From an uncultured Prevotella sp. (GTDB lineage Bacteria > Bacteroidota > Bacteroidia > Bacteroidales > Bacteroidaceae), in the NCBI GenBank assembly GCA_934254985.1, contig CAKQMS010000037.1, positions 1 to 28,190 of the forward strand: a stretch of DNA of 28,190 nucleotides, written 5' to 3'. Every line of letters begins with the position of its first letter. The first letter of the stretch is position 1. The notes below the pieces were generated by a model. It was not told where the DNA came from. It made no database searches and worked only from the letters and a program-made list of their open reading frames with translations. A program made the position numbers and the translations under genes. This document shows, in pieces, positions 1 through 8,589 of the stretch.

Positions 1-72
1 CTTCAAGATGGGCTTGAACCAACGACCCCCTGATTAACAGTCAGGTGCTCTAACCAACTGAGCTATTGAAGC
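1..72 (-). tRNA. tRNA-Asn (GUU), 3' end cut by window edge
   Basis: Read on the minus strand, the sequence from 72 down to 1 folds as a tRNA cloverleaf: 5' acceptor strand GCTTCAA, then TA, a D arm GCTC...GAGC, an anticodon arm CTGAC/GTCAG-like with loop holding GTT, and a T arm with GTTCAAG. The 3' acceptor strand TTGAAG is visible but its last base and the discriminator fall outside the window. Anticodon GUU reads Asn codons. A well-formed promoter lies just upstream at 93-124. Identity is confident; completeness at the 3' end cannot be judged. Confidence 0.93.
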
Positions 73-92
73 ATTTGTCTTAATTGCGAGTG

Positions 93-124
93 CAAAGGTA
101 ATAAGTTTCTGCTATTCCTCCAAA
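93..124 (-). promoter_or_regulatory. promoter for tRNA-Asn
   Basis: On the minus strand there is a -33 element TTTG (124-121), exactly 20 bases, then TACCTTTG (100-93). This is a full match to the Bacteroides primary-sigma pattern TTTG...TAnnTTTG. Transcription would start near position 86, about 14 bases before the mature tRNA 5' end at 72. Confidence 0.75.
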
Positions 125-255
125 TGTTTTCCCAACTTTTTTTCATTTTAAGCTAAAAAAGTTTGTTTTTATATGTTTTTTGCGCCTTTTTGAGGTTAAT
201 AAGTTCATAAAATGGGTGGTGAAGGAGGTATTTTCTATAAAAAGACGAAAAAGAA

Positions 256-285
256 TTGCTGTATCGGATATTTTCCTTAATTTTG
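256..285 (+). promoter_or_regulatory. candidate promoter of the S41 protease gene
   Basis: TTG at 256-258, a 19-base gap and TAATTTTG at 278-285 match the Bacteroides TTG/TAnnTTTG layout. The start of transcription would be near 292, giving a leader of about 100 bases. The -33 element is only a three-base match, so this is a moderate call. Confidence 0.4.
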
Positions 286-395
286 CATTTGCTATCCTTA
301 TAGGCTGAGTAGATGACTATGTTGTTAGTAGCCTCTATATATATATAATAAGGTGTAGGCGACGAAAATAGATTATTAATATTAGATAACAGGAA

Positions 396-2069
396 ATGAT
401 GAAATGCAATAGATTGTTCTCTGTGGTGATTGGCTGCATGATGTCGGTGGTGGCTTTTGCTCAGCAAAACGACCACGACTTTAATGTGGGCAAGAATATG
501 GAGATGTTTACGGCGGTGTATAAAAACCTTGATATGCTGTATGTAGATACTTTGGATGCCGACAAGGTTATTGGTACTGGCATAAATGCTATGCTCCGCT
601 CGCTGGATAGATATACTGAGTATTATCCTGCTGATGTGACAAAGGGATTGAAATATCAGCTTACGGGAAAGTATGCCGGTATCGGCTCGGTGATTAGATA
701 TAATTTCAAAGAGGGATACTCGTATATCGAAGAACCATATCTCGGTATGCCTGCTGCAGAAGTGGGCTTGAAGAAGGGTGACTTGATATTGGCTATCAAC
801 GACAGCACTATGAAGGGCAAGGAGACACAGTATGTTTCTGACCATCTGCGTGGCGATGTCGGTACCTCTTTTATCTTGAAGATTAAGCGCCCAAGCACAG
901 GCAAGGTGATGAAGTTTAAGGTTACTCGAAAGCTTATCCAGACTCCTGCTGTGCCTTACTATGGTTTGCTCAACGATAGCGTGGGCTATATTCAGTTGCA
1001 GTCGTTCTCTGAAGGAAGCTCCAAGATATTCCGCAATGCTGTAATCGAGATGAAACAAAAAGGCATGAAGAGTCTTGTCTTCGATTTGCGTGGCAATGGC
1101 GGAGGTTCGGAGTCGGAGGCTGTTAATATAGTTAATGTGTTTGTGCCTAAAGGTAAGCTAATAGTTTCGAATAGAGGAAAGCTTAAACGTGCCAATCGCG
1201 ATTTCCTGACCCAAGTGGAACCTGTAGACACCGTTATGCCATTGGTGGTATTGGTAAATGGAGAGTCGGCAAGTGCAAGCGAGATTACCAGCGGTGCGCT
1301 CCAAGATTTAGACCGTGCCGTGATAATGGGTACCAGAACTTATGGTAAGGGTATCGTGCAAACTGTGCTCGAATTGCCTTATAATGCTCAGATGAAACTC
1401 ACCACAAACAAATACTATATTCCAAGTGGTAGGTGTATTCAGGCTCGCAACTTCCGCAAGACTGATGGCGAAGATAGAGAGGAACTCGTAAAGGACTCTT
1501 TGGCAAAGACTTTCTTTACCGTGAATGGCAGAAAGGTGAAGGATGCTGGCGGTGTGCAGCCGGATGTAGAGATGAAACCAGACTCTATGCCTAACATCTC
1601 GTATTATCTTGTTGCTATGCGCGATTCGAGCGAGGTGCTCTTGGGTTATGTTCTCGACTATATAGCATCGCACAAAACAATTGCTCCTGCAGCAGAGTTT
1701 GAGATTTCAGACTCTGAATTTGAAGACTTCAAGAAACGAGTGGTGGAGAGCAACTTTAAGTATGACCCTATTAGCGAAAACACTTTCAAATCGCTTGTTG
1801 ATGTTGCTAAGTTTGAGGGATATTACGATGATGCCAAGGAAGAATTTGAGGCATTGGAGAAGAAACTACGCCATGATGTTGGCAAAGAAATGGAAAAAGC
1901 CAAGGTGTCGATAAAACGACTGTTGGCAAGCCAAATAGTATCAGCTTACTACTATCAAGAGGGTGCTGCAAGAAACTCTTTGCGCACAGACAAGATTACA
2001 GGCGAGGCTTTGAAGCTACTTGCTGATAAAGCAAGATATTCCGAGCTATTGATGCCAAAGGCAGAGTAA
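396..2069 (+). CDS. secreted S41-family C-terminal processing peptidase
   Basis: The 557-residue product is a periplasmic or outer-envelope tail-specific serine protease. A signal peptide covers residues 1-22 (hydrophobic core, then VVAFA before QQ). A PDZ domain lies at about 90-175 and includes the GLKKGDLILAIN segment. The S41 catalytic domain follows: FDLRGNGGG at 229-237, the motif NGESASASEI with the likely nucleophile Ser293, and GTRTYGKG with the likely general base Lys318, 25 residues later as is usual in this family. The C-terminal 150 residues (from about 410) are charged and helical and are typical of the long Bacteroidales members. Met399 is an equally possible start, since the protein opens with two Met codons. 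It seems to be a single-gene unit with its own promoter; the substrate cannot be inferred. Confidence 0.92.
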   Translation: MMKCNRLFSVVIGCMMSVVAFAQQNDHDFNVGKNMEMFTAVYKNLDMLYVDTLDADKVIGTGINAMLRSLDRYTEYYPADVTKGLKYQLTGKYAGIGSVIRYNFKEGYSYIEEPYLGMPAAEVGLKKGDLILAINDSTMKGKETQYVSDHLRGDVGTSFILKIKRPSTGKVMKFKVTRKLIQTPAVPYYGLLNDSVGYIQLQSFSEGSSKIFRNAVIEMKQKGMKSLVFDLRGNGGGSESEAVNIVNVFVPKGKLIVSNRGKLKRANRDFLTQVEPVDTVMPLVVLVNGESASASEITSGALQDLDRAVIMGTRTYGKGIVQTVLELPYNAQMKLTTNKYYIPSGRCIQARNFRKTDGEDREELVKDSLAKTFFTVNGRKVKDAGGVQPDVEMKPDSMPNISYYLVAMRDSSEVLLGYVLDYIASHKTIAPAAEFEISDSEFEDFKKRVVESNFKYDPISENTFKSLVDVAKFEGYYDDAKEEFEALEKKLRHDVGKEMEKAKVSIKRLLASQIVSAYYYQEGAARNSLRTDKITGEALKLLADKARYSELLMPKAE

Positions 2070-2088
2070 AGACAGGTGCAAGTCTTTA
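2067..2088 (+). terminator. weak hairpin overlapping the S41 protease stop codon
   Basis: TAAAGAC (2067-2073) pairs with GTCTTTA (2082-2088) around an 8-base loop. The stem is short and AT-rich and no real T run follows, so termination here is only a possibility. No better terminator is visible before the rimP promoter. Confidence 0.25.
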
Positions 2089-2115
2089 CAAAACCAATAA
2101 AAATTGTATAAACTC

Positions 2116-2146
2116 TTGGTAGCGTGAAAAAAATGTCGTAACTTTG
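2116..2146 (+). promoter_or_regulatory. promoter of the rimP-nusA-infB operon
   Basis: TTG at 2116-2118, 20 bases, then TAACTTTG at 2139-2146 is a full TAnnTTTG match with the same spacing as the tRNA and suf promoters in this window. Transcription would start near 2153, giving a leader of about 110 bases before rimP. Confidence 0.65.
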
Positions 2147-2157
2147 CACCGTTCAGT

Positions 2158-2196
2158 GGAATGAGGGGCTCTGAGAGAGTTCCTCATTTTATTTTA
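2158..2196 (+). other. 12-bp hairpin plus T-rich tract at the start of the rimP leader
   Basis: AATGAGGGGCTC (2160-2171) pairs with GAGTTCCTCATT (2177-2188) as an uninterrupted 12-bp stem with two G-U pairs and a 5-base loop. TTTATTTT follows directly. It looks like an intrinsic terminator, but it sits only a few bases after the predicted transcription start. It could end readthrough from the upstream gene, act as an attenuator, or cap and stabilise the mRNA 5' end. Confidence 0.6.
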
Positions 2197-2261
2197 ATAA
2201 GACATTTTCGACGTCGTTATAAAGTAAGGCTCGAAGGTGTTGGTGTACACATTATATATTT

Positions 2262-2729
2262 ATGATAGACAAAAACGTCGTTAAAGAATTAGTTGAAGAA
2301 TGGCTCAAAGACAAGGATTATTTTCTTGTCGATGTAGAGATTAGCCTTGATGACAGAATTGTAGTCGAAATCGATCATGCCGATGGTGTGTGGATAGAAG
2401 ACTGCGTAGAATTGAGCAGATTTATCGAAGACCATCTTAACCGTGATGAAGAAGACTATGAACTGGAAGTTGGATCAGCAGGCCTTGGACAACCATTCAA
2501 GGTGCCACAGCAGTATCATAACTTTGTAGGTCAGATGGTAGAAGTACTTGATGCTGATGGCAAGAAGGTAAAGGGCTTGCTAAAGAGCGTTGATGGTAAC
2601 GATTTTGTTGTTACCGTTAGTGAAAAGGTAAAGGTGGAAGGCAAGAAGCGTCCTGTGCTTATGGATGTCGACCACACCTATCAGATGGATAATGTAAAAT
2701 ATACTAAATACTTAATAAGTTTCAAATAA
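2262..2729 (+). CDS. rimP: ribosome maturation factor RimP
   Basis: This 155-residue protein matches the RimP family, which assists late maturation of the 30S ribosomal subunit in the cytoplasm. Visible family features are the N-terminal alpha/beta domain with DYFLVDVEI and VVEIDHADGVWIEDCVELSR (about residues 20-50), the ELEVGSAGLGQPF segment near 67-79 that corresponds to the RimP YxLEVSSPGLxRP motif, and a C-terminal SH3-like barrel with VKGLLKSVDGNDFVVTV. Length is normal for the family. It is the first gene of the conserved rimP-nusA-infB order, and nusA starts 4 bases after its stop codon, so co-transcription and possibly coupled translation are likely. The start is the first ATG in frame. 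Confidence 0.95.
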   Translation: MIDKNVVKELVEEWLKDKDYFLVDVEISLDDRIVVEIDHADGVWIEDCVELSRFIEDHLNRDEEDYELEVGSAGLGQPFKVPQQYHNFVGQMVEVLDADGKKVKGLLKSVDGNDFVVTVSEKVKVEGKKRPVLMDVDHTYQMDNVKYTKYLISFK

Positions 2730-2732
2730 GCT

Positions 2733-3995
2733 ATGGTAGCAAAAAAGACTGATGATGTAACAGTGAGCATGATCGATACTTTCCGCGAGTTTAAGGAGAC
2801 AAAGAATATCGACCGTACTACATTGGTAAGTGTGTTGGAGGAAAGCTTCCGCAACGTTCTTGCCAAGATTTTTGGAAGTGATGAAAACTTCGATGTCATT
2901 GTCAATCCAGACAAGGGAGACTTTGAAATCTACCGCAACCGTGTGGTGGTAGCCGATGGTGAGGTGGCAGACGAAAATAAAGAGATTAGCCTTACTGAGG
3001 CTCGTAAGATAGAGGCTGACTATGAGGTTGGCGAGGATGTTAGTGAAAGCGTAAACTTCGCCAAGTTTGGTCGTAGAGCTATCCTTACATTGCGTCAGAC
3101 TTTGGCTTCAAAGATTCTTGAGCTTGAGCACGACTCTCTTTACAATAAATATAAGGATCGCGTAGGTCAGGTTATTGCAGCTGAGGTTTACCAGATATGG
3201 AAGCGTGAGGTTCTCGTTGTTGACGATGAGAACAACGAGCTTATCTTGCCTAAGGCAGAGCAGATTCCTGCTGACCAATATCGCAAGGGTGAGACTATCC
3301 GCGCCGTCATTGAGCGTGTGGACAACGAGAACAACAATCCAAAGATTATCCTTTCTCGTACAAGCCCTAAATTCCTTCAGCGTCTTCTCGAAGCTGAGGT
3401 TCCTGAAATTGCAGACGGACTTATCGCTATTCGCAGAATTGCTCGTATGCCAGGTGAGCGTGCTAAGATTGCTGTTGAAAGCTTCGACGAGCGCATCGAC
3501 CCAGTAGGAGCATGTGTAGGCGTAAGAGGTAGCCGTGTGCATGGTATCGTACGCGAGCTCTGCAACGAGAATATCGACGTTATCAACTACACCGCCAACA
3601 CCAAGCTCTTCATTCAGCGTGCGCTTAGCCCAGCACAGGTTAGCAGCATCAATATCGATGAGGAGAATAAGAAGGCTGAGGTATTCCTCAAGCCAGAGGA
3701 GGTAAGCTTGGCTATCGGTCGTGGTGGTTTGAACATCAAGTTGGCAAGTATGCTTACTGAATATACTATCGATGTATTCCGCGAGGTTGCTGAGGGTGAG
3801 GAGAACGAGGATATCTATCTCGATGAGTTCTCTGACGAAATCGACCAGTGGGTTATCGATGCTATCAAGTCTATCGGTCTCGATACAGCTAAGGCTGTAT
3901 TGAACGCTCCACGCGAAATGTTGGTTGAGAAAGCCGACCTCGAAGAGGAGACTGTTGACCAGGTGCTTGAAGTACTCCGCAAGGAGTTTGAATAA
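2733..3995 (+). CDS. nusA: transcription termination/antitermination factor NusA
   Basis: The 420-residue NusA binds RNA polymerase and nascent RNA and modulates pausing, termination and antitermination. An N-terminal polymerase-binding domain covers about residues 1-130, followed by an S1 RNA-binding domain (about 133-200) and two KH domains. The KH1 GxxG loop is GVRG at 263-266 and the KH2 loop is in IGRGGLN around 328-334. A short C-terminal helical module (about 360-420, rich in Glu and Asp) resembles a single acidic repeat, so the protein is shorter than the 495-residue E. coli form that has two. It follows rimP at 4 bases and precedes infB after an unusually long spacer. As in other bacteria, NusA could regulate its own operon through the leader hairpin, but that is inference. 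Confidence 0.96.
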   Translation: MVAKKTDDVTVSMIDTFREFKETKNIDRTTLVSVLEESFRNVLAKIFGSDENFDVIVNPDKGDFEIYRNRVVVADGEVADENKEISLTEARKIEADYEVGEDVSESVNFAKFGRRAILTLRQTLASKILELEHDSLYNKYKDRVGQVIAAEVYQIWKREVLVVDDENNELILPKAEQIPADQYRKGETIRAVIERVDNENNNPKIILSRTSPKFLQRLLEAEVPEIADGLIAIRRIARMPGERAKIAVESFDERIDPVGACVGVRGSRVHGIVRELCNENIDVINYTANTKLFIQRALSPAQVSSINIDEENKKAEVFLKPEEVSLAIGRGGLNIKLASMLTEYTIDVFREVAEGEENEDIYLDEFSDEIDQWVIDAIKSIGLDTAKAVLNAPREMLVEKADLEEETVDQVLEVLRKEFE

Positions 3996-4151
3996 TAATG
4001 GCTGGGCACCATGTTGCCCGCCACACCTTTATAATAAAGGTATACTCAACTATAAGGACTGGATAAAATGCAGCACTCATGAAGTCTGCATGCCGCTATC
4101 AGTCATACAATTAAGAATTAGAAAAGAATCAGATTTTAAGGAATATTATTA
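3996..4151 (+). other. structured 156-base spacer between nusA and infB
   Basis: The spacer holds three possible hairpins: GGGCA/TGCCC at about 4003-4020, a perfect 7-bp palindrome ACCTTTA-TAA-TAAAGGT at 4025-4041, and TGCAG/CTGCA near 4067-4092. No TAnnTTTG promoter element and no credible small gene is seen. It may be an RNA processing site or a translational control region for IF2. Confidence 0.45.
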
Positions 4152-7058
4152 ATGAGCATCAGATTAAGTAAAGCATTAAGTGAATTGAATATAGGACTTC
4201 AAACGGCAGTTGAATTCCTTGAAAAGAGAAAAGATGGCGATGGTGAGAAGTTTGGACCTACTTCAAAGCTCACCGACGCACAGTATTCTGCACTCGTAGA
4301 AGCATTCAAGCAAGACGCCGCTGTGAGAACAGAGGCTGAGAAACTATTCCAGAAGAAACCAAAAGAGAAGAAGCATTCTTCAGAAACCAAGGATAGCAAC
4401 AACGAAAGCTTGTTGGCTTCGGCAGGAAAGCAGGAATATAAACCATTGGGCAAGATTGATCTTGACTCTATAGGTAAGCCTGCTGCCAAGCAGTCTGGTG
4501 CTACAAAGCAAGATAATACCCCTCAGCCTAAAGCTGCTGCCGTAAGCCAGGCTAAGGAGAACAAGAGCGAGGAGAAAGCTCCTGTAGCAAAGACTCATGC
4601 TCAGCATAAGACCACAGAAGTTAAGCCAGCGGAAACAGCTAAGGCAGAAAAGCCTGCAACAGGAACCAAGGAGGCTCATAAGTCTGCAAAGCCTGCTGCT
4701 GAGGCTAAGCCAAAGCATGATAAGCCTGCTCAGTCTGCTCAGCCTAAGGCAGAAAAGCCTGTTGCTCATCAGCCAAAGGCTCAGGAAGTAGCTTCTACCG
4801 ACAAGACTTCTGAGGATGCTGGTAGCAAGGTGTTCCAGCTCAAGAGCGAGAAAAAGATGCTCAATACTCCTAAGGTGAATGTGTTGGGTAAGATAGACCT
4901 CGATGCTCTTAACCAAAGCACTCGTCCTAAGAAGAAGTCTAAGGAGGAGAAGCGCCGCGAACGTGAGGAGAAAGCTCAGCAGAATGGTGAGCGCAAGAAG
5001 CGCGTTCGTATTAACAAGGAGCGTGTAGATATCTCTGCTGCTGCCAACCAGGGTGGTAACAATGGTGGCAACAAGAATAATAATGGTAACAATAATAACA
5101 ACCAGGGCAAGAAGAAGAAAAACCGCAACCGTCCACAGAAGCCTCTTGAGGTAAACGAGGTAGATGTAGCAAAGCAGGTTAAGGAGACACTTGCTCGCCT
5201 TACACAGAAGCAGAACCAAAATAAGAAGGGTGCTAAATACCGTAAGGAGAAGCGCGAGGCTGTACAGGAGAAGCTTAATGCTGAGGCTAAGGCAGAGCGC
5301 AAGGAGAGCAAGACACTGAAGCTCACCGAGTTTGTTACCGTTAGCGAGTTGGCAACCATGATGAACGTAGGTGTAAACCAGGTTATCGGAACTCTTATGG
5401 GTGTAGGTATCATGGTTTCTATCAACCAGCGTTTGGATGCCGAGACTATCAACCTCGTTGCCGATGAGTTCGGTTTCAAGACTGAATATGTAAGTGCTGA
5501 AGTTCAGGAAGCAGTTAGCGAGGAGGAAGACGATGAGGCAGACTTGGTGCCACGTGCTCCTATCGTAACTGTGATGGGACATGTTGACCATGGTAAGACT
5601 TCATTGCTCGACCATATCCGCAACACTAATGTGATTGCTGGTGAGGCTGGTGGTATCACCCAGCACATCGGTGCATACAACGTGCGCTTGAAGAATGGTC
5701 GTCGCATCACATTCCTTGATACTCCTGGTCACGAGGCGTTTACTGCCATGCGTGCCCGTGGTACTCAGGTTACCGATATCGCTATCATCATCATCGCTGC
5801 CGACGATGCTGTGATGCCTACTACTAAGGAGGCTATCGCTCATGCTCAAGCAGCAGGCGTGCCAATGGTATTCGCCATCAACAAGATAGATAAGCCAGGT
5901 GCTAACCCTGACCGTGTGCGCGAGGAACTCGCAGCCATGAACCTCTTGGTAGAGGAGTGGGGTGGTAAGTATCAGTGCCAAGAGATTAGTGCCAAGAAGG
6001 GTCTCGGCGTAAGCGACCTTCTTGAGAAGGTGCTTCTCGAAGCAGATATGCTCGACCTCAAGGCTAATCCTAACCGCAAGGCTACTGGTTCTATCATCGA
6101 GTCGTCACTCGACAAGGGTCGTGGTTATGTTTCTACAGTATTGGTATCTAACGGTACTCTCCGTCAGGGTGACGTTGTTATCGCAGGTACAAGCTGGGGA
6201 CGTATCAAGGCTATGTTCAATGAGCGTAACCAGCGCATACAGGAAGCTGGTCCTGCAGAACCATGTATCATCCTTGGTTTGAATGGTGCTCCTACCGCAG
6301 GTGATTCATTCCACGTAATGGAGACAGAGCAGGAAGCTCGTGAGATTGCAGGTAAGCGTGAACAGCTTCAGCGTGAGCAGGGCTTGCGTACTCAGAAGCG
6401 TTTGTCGCTCGACGATATCTCTCATCGTATTGCCCTCGGCTCATTCAAGGAGCTTAACATCATCGTTAAGGGTGATACCGACGGTTCTATCGAGGCTCTC
6501 TCTGACTCATTCATCAAGCTTTCTACAGAGAAGGTACAGGTAAATGTTATCAGCAAGGCTGTAGGTCAGATTTCAGAAAACGATGTTATGTTGGCTTCTG
6601 CTTCTGATGCTATTATCGTTGGTTTCCAGGTTCGTCCTTCTTCTGATGCTCGTAAGGCTGCCGACCGTGAGGGTGTTGAAATCAATACCTACTCTATCAT
6701 CTACGATGCTATCGACGACATCAAGTCGGCTATGATTGGTATGCTTGATAAGGTGAAGAAGGAGATTACAACAGGTCAGGTGGAAGTTCGCCAGGTATTC
6801 AAGATATCAAAGGTTGGTACTGTTGCCGGCTGTCTTGTTACTGAAGGAAAGGTTCACAGCAAGGACAAGGGTCGTGTGGTTCGCGATGGTATCGTAGTTC
6901 ATACTGCCGACATCTCAGCTTTGAAGCGCTATAAGGACGACGTTAAGGAGGTTGCCATGGGTATGGAATGTGGTATCAGCCTCGTCAACTACAACGATAT
7001 TCAGGAAGGCGATATCATCGAGACCTTCACTGAAATCGAGGTTGAACAGAAGTTGTAA
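4152..7058 (+). CDS. infB: translation initiation factor IF-2
   Basis: The 968-residue GTPase delivers initiator fMet-tRNA to the ribosome and promotes subunit joining. Residues 1-55 form a first IF2-N module, and a second lies at about 390-445. Between them is a long disordered region rich in Lys, Ala, Glu and Gln (about 60-380), with an Asn/Gly run near 298-325. The G domain begins with GHVDHGKT (about 476-483), then [18 protein letters not shown] from residue 523, NKID at 577-580 and SAKKG at 613-617. Domains II to IV follow to the C-terminus, including the EGDIIETF segment of the fMet-tRNA-binding domain. Length is large, mainly because of the N-terminal linker. It ends the rimP-nusA-infB operon and a strong terminator follows. 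Confidence 0.97.
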   Translation: MSIRLSKALSELNIGLQTAVEFLEKRKDGDGEKFGPTSKLTDAQYSALVEAFKQDAAVRTEAEKLFQKKPKEKKHSSETKDSNNESLLASAGKQEYKPLGKIDLDSIGKPAAKQSGATKQDNTPQPKAAAVSQAKENKSEEKAPVAKTHAQHKTTEVKPAETAKAEKPATGTKEAHKSAKPAAEAKPKHDKPAQSAQPKAEKPVAHQPKAQEVASTDKTSEDAGSKVFQLKSEKKMLNTPKVNVLGKIDLDALNQSTRPKKKSKEEKRREREEKAQQNGERKKRVRINKERVDISAAANQGGNNGGNKNNNGNNNNNQGKKKKNRNRPQKPLEVNEVDVAKQVKETLARLTQKQNQNKKGAKYRKEKREAVQEKLNAEAKAERKESKTLKLTEFVTVSELATMMNVGVNQVIGTLMGVGIMVSINQRLDAETINLVADEFGFKTEYVSAEVQEAVSEEEDDEADLVPRAPIVTVMGHVDHGKTSLLDHIRNTNVIAGEAGGITQHIGAYNVRLKNGRRITFLDTPGHEAFTAMRARGTQVTDIAIIIIAADDAVMPTTKEAIAHAQAAGVPMVFAINKIDKPGANPDRVREELAAMNLLVEEWGGKYQCQEISAKKGLGVSDLLEKVLLEADMLDLKANPNRKATGSIIESSLDKGRGYVSTVLVSNGTLRQGDVVIAGTSWGRIKAMFNERNQRIQEAGPAEPCIILGLNGAPTAGDSFHVMETEQEAREIAGKREQLQREQGLRTQKRLSLDDISHRIALGSFKELNIIVKGDTDGSIEALSDSFIKLSTEKVQVNVISKAVGQISENDVMLASASDAIIVGFQVRPSSDARKAADREGVEINTYSIIYDAIDDIKSAMIGMLDKVKKEITTGQVEVRQVFKISKVGTVAGCLVTEGKVHSKDKGRVVRDGIVVHTADISALKRYKDDVKEVAMGMECGISLVNYNDIQEGDIIETFTEIEVEQKL

Positions 7059-7108
7059 TTACTGCCTCTCTATATTATTTATTCGAGAGACATATAATAA
7101 AATAACCT

Positions 7109-7150
7109 TCGGGTCGTTTGCATTATGTGCAGACGACCCGATTTTGTTTA
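7109..7150 (+). terminator. intrinsic terminator after infB, 10 bases before prmC
   Basis: TCGGGTCGT (7109-7117) pairs with ACGACCCGA (7133-7141), and the stem continues inward through one T-G pair and TGCA/TGCA to 14 bp with a 5-base loop. TTTTGTTT follows. This is a strong Rho-independent terminator. It lies so close to the prmC start codon (7161) that no promoter fits between them. Confidence 0.78.
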
Positions 7151-7160
7151 AATAGACATT

Positions 7161-8000
7161 ATGCAAACCACATATAGAGATTTATGCAGCCTGTTGGCAG
7201 GCATATATGATAATGGTGAGGCGCGAGCTATAGTAAGGCTTGTGCTTGAGACGATGTTTGATATGTCGTATACCGATATACTTTGCGACGGTCTCCAGCA
7301 ACTATCCGATGCCGACGCTAAGAAGCTTATGGATATCATGCAGCAACTTGCAGAGGGCATGCCTGTGCAATATGTATTGGGCGAAGCAGAGTTTTGTGGC
7401 CGCATGTATAAGGTTAAGCCTGGTGTGCTGATACCGCGCCCAGAGACTGCTGAGTTGGCTATCGCTGTTAGCGAAGAGATGAAGGATAAACAGCCAGCGG
7501 CTATCCTCGATATCTGTACAGGTAGCGGATGTATTGCTACGACTATAGCCTTGGAGTGTCCAAAGGCAGATGTTGAGGCATGGGATATTAGTCCGGCGGC
7601 ATTAGAAGTGGCAAAGGAAAATGCAGAGAAGCTTGGCGCTAAGGTTAATGTAGTATACCAAGATGCTCTGAATACCCCTGAGGATAGCGAGCGATGGACA
7701 GCTATCGTCTCTAATCCTCCTTACGTCTTGGATAGTGAACGCAAGGATATGTCGCCACATGTGCTCAATCATGAACCATCATTGGCGCTTTTTGTGCCAG
7801 ATGCCGACCCTCTGCGTTTCTATACAGCCATAGCTCGCTATGCTATTAAAGCACTTGTAGAGGGTGGATTGCTATATTTTGAAATCAATCCTTTGTGTGC
7901 AAAGATGGTTGAAGAGATGCTTATAGCAACAGGCTTCAAAGATGTAGCTATCGTAGATGATCAATATGGTAAACAAAGATTCGTGAAGGCATATAGATAG
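7161..8000 (+). CDS. prmC: peptide chain release factor glutamine methyltransferase PrmC (HemK)
   Basis: The 279-residue enzyme methylates the Gln of the GGQ motif in release factors RF1 and RF2, using S-adenosylmethionine. An N-terminal helical domain (about 1-75) is followed by YVLGEAEFCG and LIPRPET, the usual PrmC linker signature. The methyltransferase domain shows the SAM-binding DICTGSGCI (about 117-125) and the catalytic NPPY at 185-188. The N-terminus aligns with the family from Met1, which supports this start. The start codon lies just past the infB terminator, so expression probably relies on readthrough or a promoter further upstream. recX follows after 43 bases. Confidence 0.93.
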   Translation: MQTTYRDLCSLLAGIYDNGEARAIVRLVLETMFDMSYTDILCDGLQQLSDADAKKLMDIMQQLAEGMPVQYVLGEAEFCGRMYKVKPGVLIPRPETAELAIAVSEEMKDKQPAAILDICTGSGCIATTIALECPKADVEAWDISPAALEVAKENAEKLGAKVNVVYQDALNTPEDSERWTAIVSNPPYVLDSERKDMSPHVLNHEPSLALFVPDADPLRFYTAIARYAIKALVEGGLLYFEINPLCAKMVEEMLIATGFKDVAIVDDQYGKQRFVKAYR

Positions 8001-8043
8001 TCATCACTAATCATTATAAATTTTAAAAACTACCTTAACAACA

Positions 8044-8577
8044 ATGATAACAAAGAAACAGATGTCAGAGCAACAGGCTCTTTCGCGTTTGGCTTCTGCT
8101 TGCTCACAGGCAGAACATTGCACAGGCGAAATAAATCAGAAGCTTGAGCGATGGGGGATAGCAACAGATGCGCGTCAGCGAATATTGGATTATCTCATCA
8201 CTAATAAATATGTTGATGACGCACGATTTGCCAAGTTGTTTGTGCGCGATAAGCTGAAGTTTAATAAGTGGGGACGTCGCAAGATAGCCGAAGCTTTATG
8301 GATGAAGCGCATACCTGCAGATATCCAAGAGGAGTCTCTTGCAGAAATCACAGACGAAGACTATACCGAAGTTCTGATACCTCTGCTCAAAGCCAAGGCT
8401 CCTTCTATTAAAGCCAACAGCAACTATGAATGGTCTATGAAACTTATTAAGTTTGCTATGAGTCGTGGCTTCGATATGAGTATCATCAAACATTGCATCG
8501 ACGATATCGGTATTGGCTTTGAAGGTGATGACGATGATGACGACTATGACGGCGATTTTGACGAAGATGAATACTAA
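8044..8577 (+). CDS. recX: RecX-family regulatory protein
   Basis: The 177-residue protein resembles RecX, which binds RecA filaments and limits recombinase activity. It has the three-helix repeat character of the family: ALSRLASACSQAEHCTGEI near the N-terminus, then LDYLITNKYVDDARFAKLFVRDKLKFNKWGRRKIAEALW, which includes the conserved DD-RFA and W/G-R-KI-L elements. The last 20 residues are an acidic tail of mostly Asp (about 158-177), which is not a general family feature. It lies 43 bases after prmC and 12 bases before the comF-like gene, so the three are probably one transcript. The family is confident; activity on RecA is inferred. Confidence 0.85.
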   Translation: MITKKQMSEQQALSRLASACSQAEHCTGEINQKLERWGIATDARQRILDYLITNKYVDDARFAKLFVRDKLKFNKWGRRKIAEALWMKRIPADIQEESLAEITDEDYTEVLIPLLKAKAPSIKANSNYEWSMKLIKFAMSRGFDMSIIKHCIDDIGIGFEGDDDDDDYDGDFDEDEY

Positions 8578-8589
8578 TACCATCTTATT

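Larger units (their letters stand above)
73..395. other. 323-base region between the divergent tRNA-Asn and S41 protease genes
   Basis: No credible gene is seen here. The left part holds the minus-strand tRNA promoter (93-124). At 134-163 an AT-only inverted repeat (AACTTTTTT / AAAAAAGTT) could form a weak hairpin. The right part holds a candidate plus-strand promoter (256-285) and an AT-rich tract with alternating TA around 338-350. A long minus-strand reading frame that enters this region from inside the protease gene is judged a shadow. Confidence 0.6.

Noticed and set aside
134..163. AT-only inverted repeat as a terminator
   Set aside because: The stem has almost no GC pairs and lies upstream of both flanking genes, so no transcript is expected to end there.
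153..1058. Long minus-strand reading frame (about 300 codons) over the S41 protease 5' end and its promoter
   Set aside because: It is antisense to a clear protease with intact domains, has no recognisable family and a composition typical of shadow frames.
3925..4152. Small plus-strand frame bridging the nusA end and the infB start
   Set aside because: It overlaps nusA in another frame and shows no domain; the spacer is better explained as structured RNA.
4380..5591. 403-codon minus-strand frame inside infB, rich in Leu and Ser
   Set aside because: It mirrors the Lys/Ala/Glu-rich linker of IF2 and lies antisense to it; a product of codon bias, not a gene.
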